Shown here in pieces: positions 1 to 64,000 of a DNA stretch of 64,000 nucleotides. Positions within the stretch are counted from its first letter, which is position 1. Every line of letters begins with the position of its first letter. The notes under the pieces were generated by a model. The model had not been told where the DNA came from. It saw only the letters and a program-made list of their open reading frames with translations, and searched no databases. Both the position numbers and the translations under genes were made by a program. Source of the DNA: Mesostigma viride. Lineage: Eukaryota; Streptophyta; Mesostigmatophyceae; Mesostigmatales; Mesostigmataceae. The stretch is from assembly GCA_009746045.1 (NCBI GenBank), contig RPFO01001674.1, forward strand, positions 24,339-88,338, written 5' to 3'.

Positions 1-418
1 GATTGACGACCGTGAAGAGGTCACACTTGACAATCCGGGGTAGGGCGGGGTTGCTCCACCAGCGGCGGTGGTCATGGAGTTGCGCCCACGCCATGCCGAT
101 CCGTGTCGTCAGGTCGTCCTCGCAGTCGGGAAGCCAACTGTCGAGCAGCTTGAAGCGGCCTGAAGGAGGGTAGTTGACCTCGGTGTCGTCTAAGAGGCGG
201 AGTGTGGGCGGGGGCCCTGCCATGCCGAGGGCCAGGGCCTCCGTTTTGGGGCTGATTTCTAGACCAACCGCCCGAGCCTCGAGCGCCAGGCAGTCCAGCC
301 AAAGTTGGGCAGACTCCGGCTTCTCGATGAGCGTGATGTCGTCCGCATAAATGAGGCCAGCTAGTAAATTCTGCTTGTTAGTCGGCCCCCCTTCTCCAAG
401 CTCGTTCAAGAAAACGAT
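1..418 (-). pseudogene. LINE (non-LTR retrotransposon) reverse transcriptase fragment
   Basis: Read on the minus strand, an open frame runs without a stop from 418 to the window edge. It contains the RT active-site box GLIYADDITLIE (YADD at 338-349), then LEARAVGLEISPKTEAL and a downstream segment with DDLTTRIGMAWAQLH and LPRIVKCDLF. YADD followed by a G-L-x-(I)-x-P-K-T box and a 'RIGxAW..L' stretch is typical of the RT palm and thumb of LINE-type elements. No start codon is present and the N-terminal part is missing. The frame ends where the repeat beginning at about 422 starts, so one element probably truncated the other. No endonuclease is visible. The family cannot be set from this fragment. 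Confidence 0.75.
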
Positions 419-421
419 GCT

Positions 422-1085
422 TCAGCTTTACCTGGCATGGCTGGCATTACCTTGGCCCAGGCGGTGGCGGCAAAATGGCGCATTGTGGCACACCAAAGTT
501 GTGCAGCATGGTCGCTAGATTCGGCAATTTCTGGCCACCCTTGCACGTTTACGACCAAATCATCATAAAAAGTAAAAAGATACATCCTTTAAAATACGCC
601 GGAAAGGTATTGCTGTCAATGTTTCTATCGTCCGGCCTGATCGCAGTTTTTTCCAGCAAGAACGCTGCCGACACCTATCAAATGGCATTCCCGCGAACCA
701 AAATTGGCTTGTATGATCTTTAGGACGTATAAAATCAATTTCCTGAGTTTGGACAGAAAAATTCGAACGCAAGCGTAAATGCCATGCGTGGGCGCAAGCC
801 GCCATGGCCAGGTCGTCTTTTTCCGGAATGCACGTTGTACGTGAAAAAGTACCCTGACCCCTTGTACTTTGACCGGCCAGAACACCTCTATAACTTTGTC
901 AAAAGTATGCGAACCCTACATAGTACCATGCTTTAGAGAATTTTATAAACTTTCGATCTTCTCAGCTAAACTTTTCCTAATTCTCAATAGATTTCGCGGC
1001 ATTTGGTCGCCCAAGATGGGGCCGATGCGTCGGCTCTAACTCGATTTTAGGCGGAAAATCGGCAGCCAGACCATTTAGGGGTTAA
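422..1085. mobile_element. Right-hand part of a TTAA-ended DNA transposon, family P2
   Basis: This block is repeated almost base for base at 31597-32269. Its right end reads CCATTTAGGGGTTAA, with TTAA at 1082-1085. The complete copy starts with the inverse, TTAACCCCTAAATGG, at 30546. TTAA targets and ends of this kind suggest a piggyBac-like non-autonomous family. The left half is absent here because the block abuts the LINE fragment. No transposase frame is seen. Confidence 0.65.
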
Positions 1086-1411
1086 CGTTTGCTAACGAAG
1101 CATCTGTTCCTGTACAGAACACTTGCAATCTTACTTAATTCTAATTGTACAGTATATTGTTGACCTGAGCCTATGTATTCTCGCTTTCATGTGATTAAAA
1201 GTCTGAATATACTGTACATAACTTGCACATATAGATATTTGTACCGGGTACACTAGTTTGTCCATCGGTTGGTTCAGAGCAATGAACAAAGCTGCATGCC
1301 TACATGTATCTGGTTGAGCTTTAGCCTCTCAGTGTGCAGTGTGTTGTATCACTGTTTCCGCATGCATCGCTCCGGCGTCATTGGTATGCCTATGTGTTGC
1401 ATTGCGCACAG

Positions 1412-62966
<61,555 letters not shown>

Positions 62967-64000
62967 ACACTTCAATGGTTTTCGAGGCTAACAATACTGA
63001 GGCGTGTCTCTCTTCATGAGATATCGTCAAATCTCATCCCTAAGTTTGGTTTGAGCATGCTTGCTGATGTGATCACTGTCCATCGTGGATGTTGAATTGT
63101 GGAATTAGTGATGTTGTTGTTTTGGCCGGGCGCCCATGCACTATGGTGCCCCAGTTAGTTGTGCTCGGCAACCCGAGTGTTATCTCTTGCCGACTTTTAC
63201 CTTTGAGCCGGAATAGTCCGTTCATGCCGTTGACCCGGGTCGGCAGTCATTGTTACCCTATCATGGCCGCCATTGGACAGCACGGTATGCGCTACTTGCT
63301 CTTGCGATACCGGCACCCTTCGCGGCATGACTCTGCCTGCGCCGGTTGTCATAATCTACTGCCACCGTTGGTAGTGGCCGCTGACAGCGCTCTGGATCTT
63401 GTGATGTCGTTCTAGGCACCACTGACACTTGCCTAGGATGAATTTCCATCTACAGAACTAACGCGATTAGGTCACAATTAGGATGGCGTATGTAGCATGG
63501 CGAATCGGTTGTTTTGGCCGGGCGCCCATGCACTATGGTGCCCCAGTTAGTTGTGCTCGGCAACCCGAGTGTTATCTCTTGCCGACTTTTACCTTTGAGC
63601 CGGAATAGTCCGTTCATGCCGTTGACCCGGGTCGGCAGTCATTGTTACCCTATCATGGCCGCCATTGGACAGCACGGTATGCGCTACTTGCTCTTGCGAT
63701 ACCGGCACCCTTCGCGGCATGACTCTGCCTGCGCCGGTTGTCATAATCTACTGCCACCGTTGGTAGTGGCCGCTGACAGCGCTCTGGATCTTGTAATGTC
63801 GTTCTAGGCACCACTGACACTTGCCTAGGATGAATTTCCATCTACAGAACTAACGCGATTAGGTCACAATTAGGATGGCGTATGTAGCATGGCGAATCGC
63901 TGACTGCGTTACTGTGTACGTACAGCCCGAACGAGTGTTGGTCTCATGTGACGCACTGTAGTCCATGACTCCATGTACCTGAACAAGTTCGGCCAGTTTA
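62967..64000. other. Region downstream of the gene
   Basis: Contains the 392-bp tandem duplication. I see no further gene. The probable 3' UTR and polyadenylation site of the LRR gene lie here, but no clear signal is recognised. Confidence 0.5.
63117..63900 (+). repeat. 392-bp tandem duplication
   Basis: Two copies (about 63117-63508 and 63509-63900) differ at only one or two positions, for example CTTGTGATG and CTTGTAATG. Each keeps an open frame of about 97 codons (MAGRPCTMVPQLVVLGNPSV..) that starts at a non-ATG or internal codon. No known motif is present and I do not call it a gene. Confidence 0.9.

Overview
The window is nuclear DNA of a eukaryote, most likely a green alga. The case rests on three things: short exons with GT-AG introns, a plant-type leucine-rich-repeat (LRR) gene whose last domain resembles the green-lineage 'root cap'/VWD-like domain, and DIRS/PAT-type tyrosine-recombinase retroelements together with piggyBac, hAT and pogo-like transposons. 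I cannot name the species.

The only host gene I can support is one very long plus-strand gene that fills the window. Eleven exons (1412-51090), almost all encoding exactly one LRR of about 24 residues and all with phase-2 borders, lead to an LRR C-terminal cap exon (53129-53232, phase 2 in and phase 1 out). Five exons follow, each encoding one four-cysteine module (54734-59956, phase 1). Two exons finish the gene with a VWD/root-cap-like domain (61288-62012 and 62622-62966, stop at 62964-62966). The 19 exons total 2,446 nt and join into one frame of 814 residues plus stop, without a break, over about 61.5 kb. The 5' part lies outside the window. No kinase or membrane segment is seen, so a secreted or cell-surface matrix/adhesion protein is inferred. 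One extra 72-nt LRR-like block at 51501 has a poor donor and would end the protein early.

The introns hold most of the sequence and are packed with mobile DNA. (1) 14968-20319 is a DIRS-order retroelement with gag, RT, RNase H and tyrosine recombinase and PAT-type split direct repeats (A1-internal-B1-A2-B2). A second, decayed one is at about 20571-24376. (2) Two further elements with the same split-repeat layout lie on the minus strand, lack retroelement genes and carry other DNA. The one at 5075-7037 has a short GC-rich core. The one at 44130-49351 carries an adhesin-like gene (46064-48552). (3) A 9.8 kb piggyBac element (40255-50063) contains the second of these; related TTAA-ended elements lie at 1685, 24378, 25012 and 30546. 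(4) There are hAT remnants with inverted minisatellite arrays (7760-10660), a pogo-like element (34786-35847), a long foldback (37707-37902) and many simple and tandem repeats. A LINE reverse transcriptase fragment lies at the left edge.

Almost every transposon reading frame is broken by frameshifts. The host exons are intact, so this looks like genuine decay rather than poor sequence, although homopolymer errors cannot be excluded. All calls come from reading the sequence; no database search was run.
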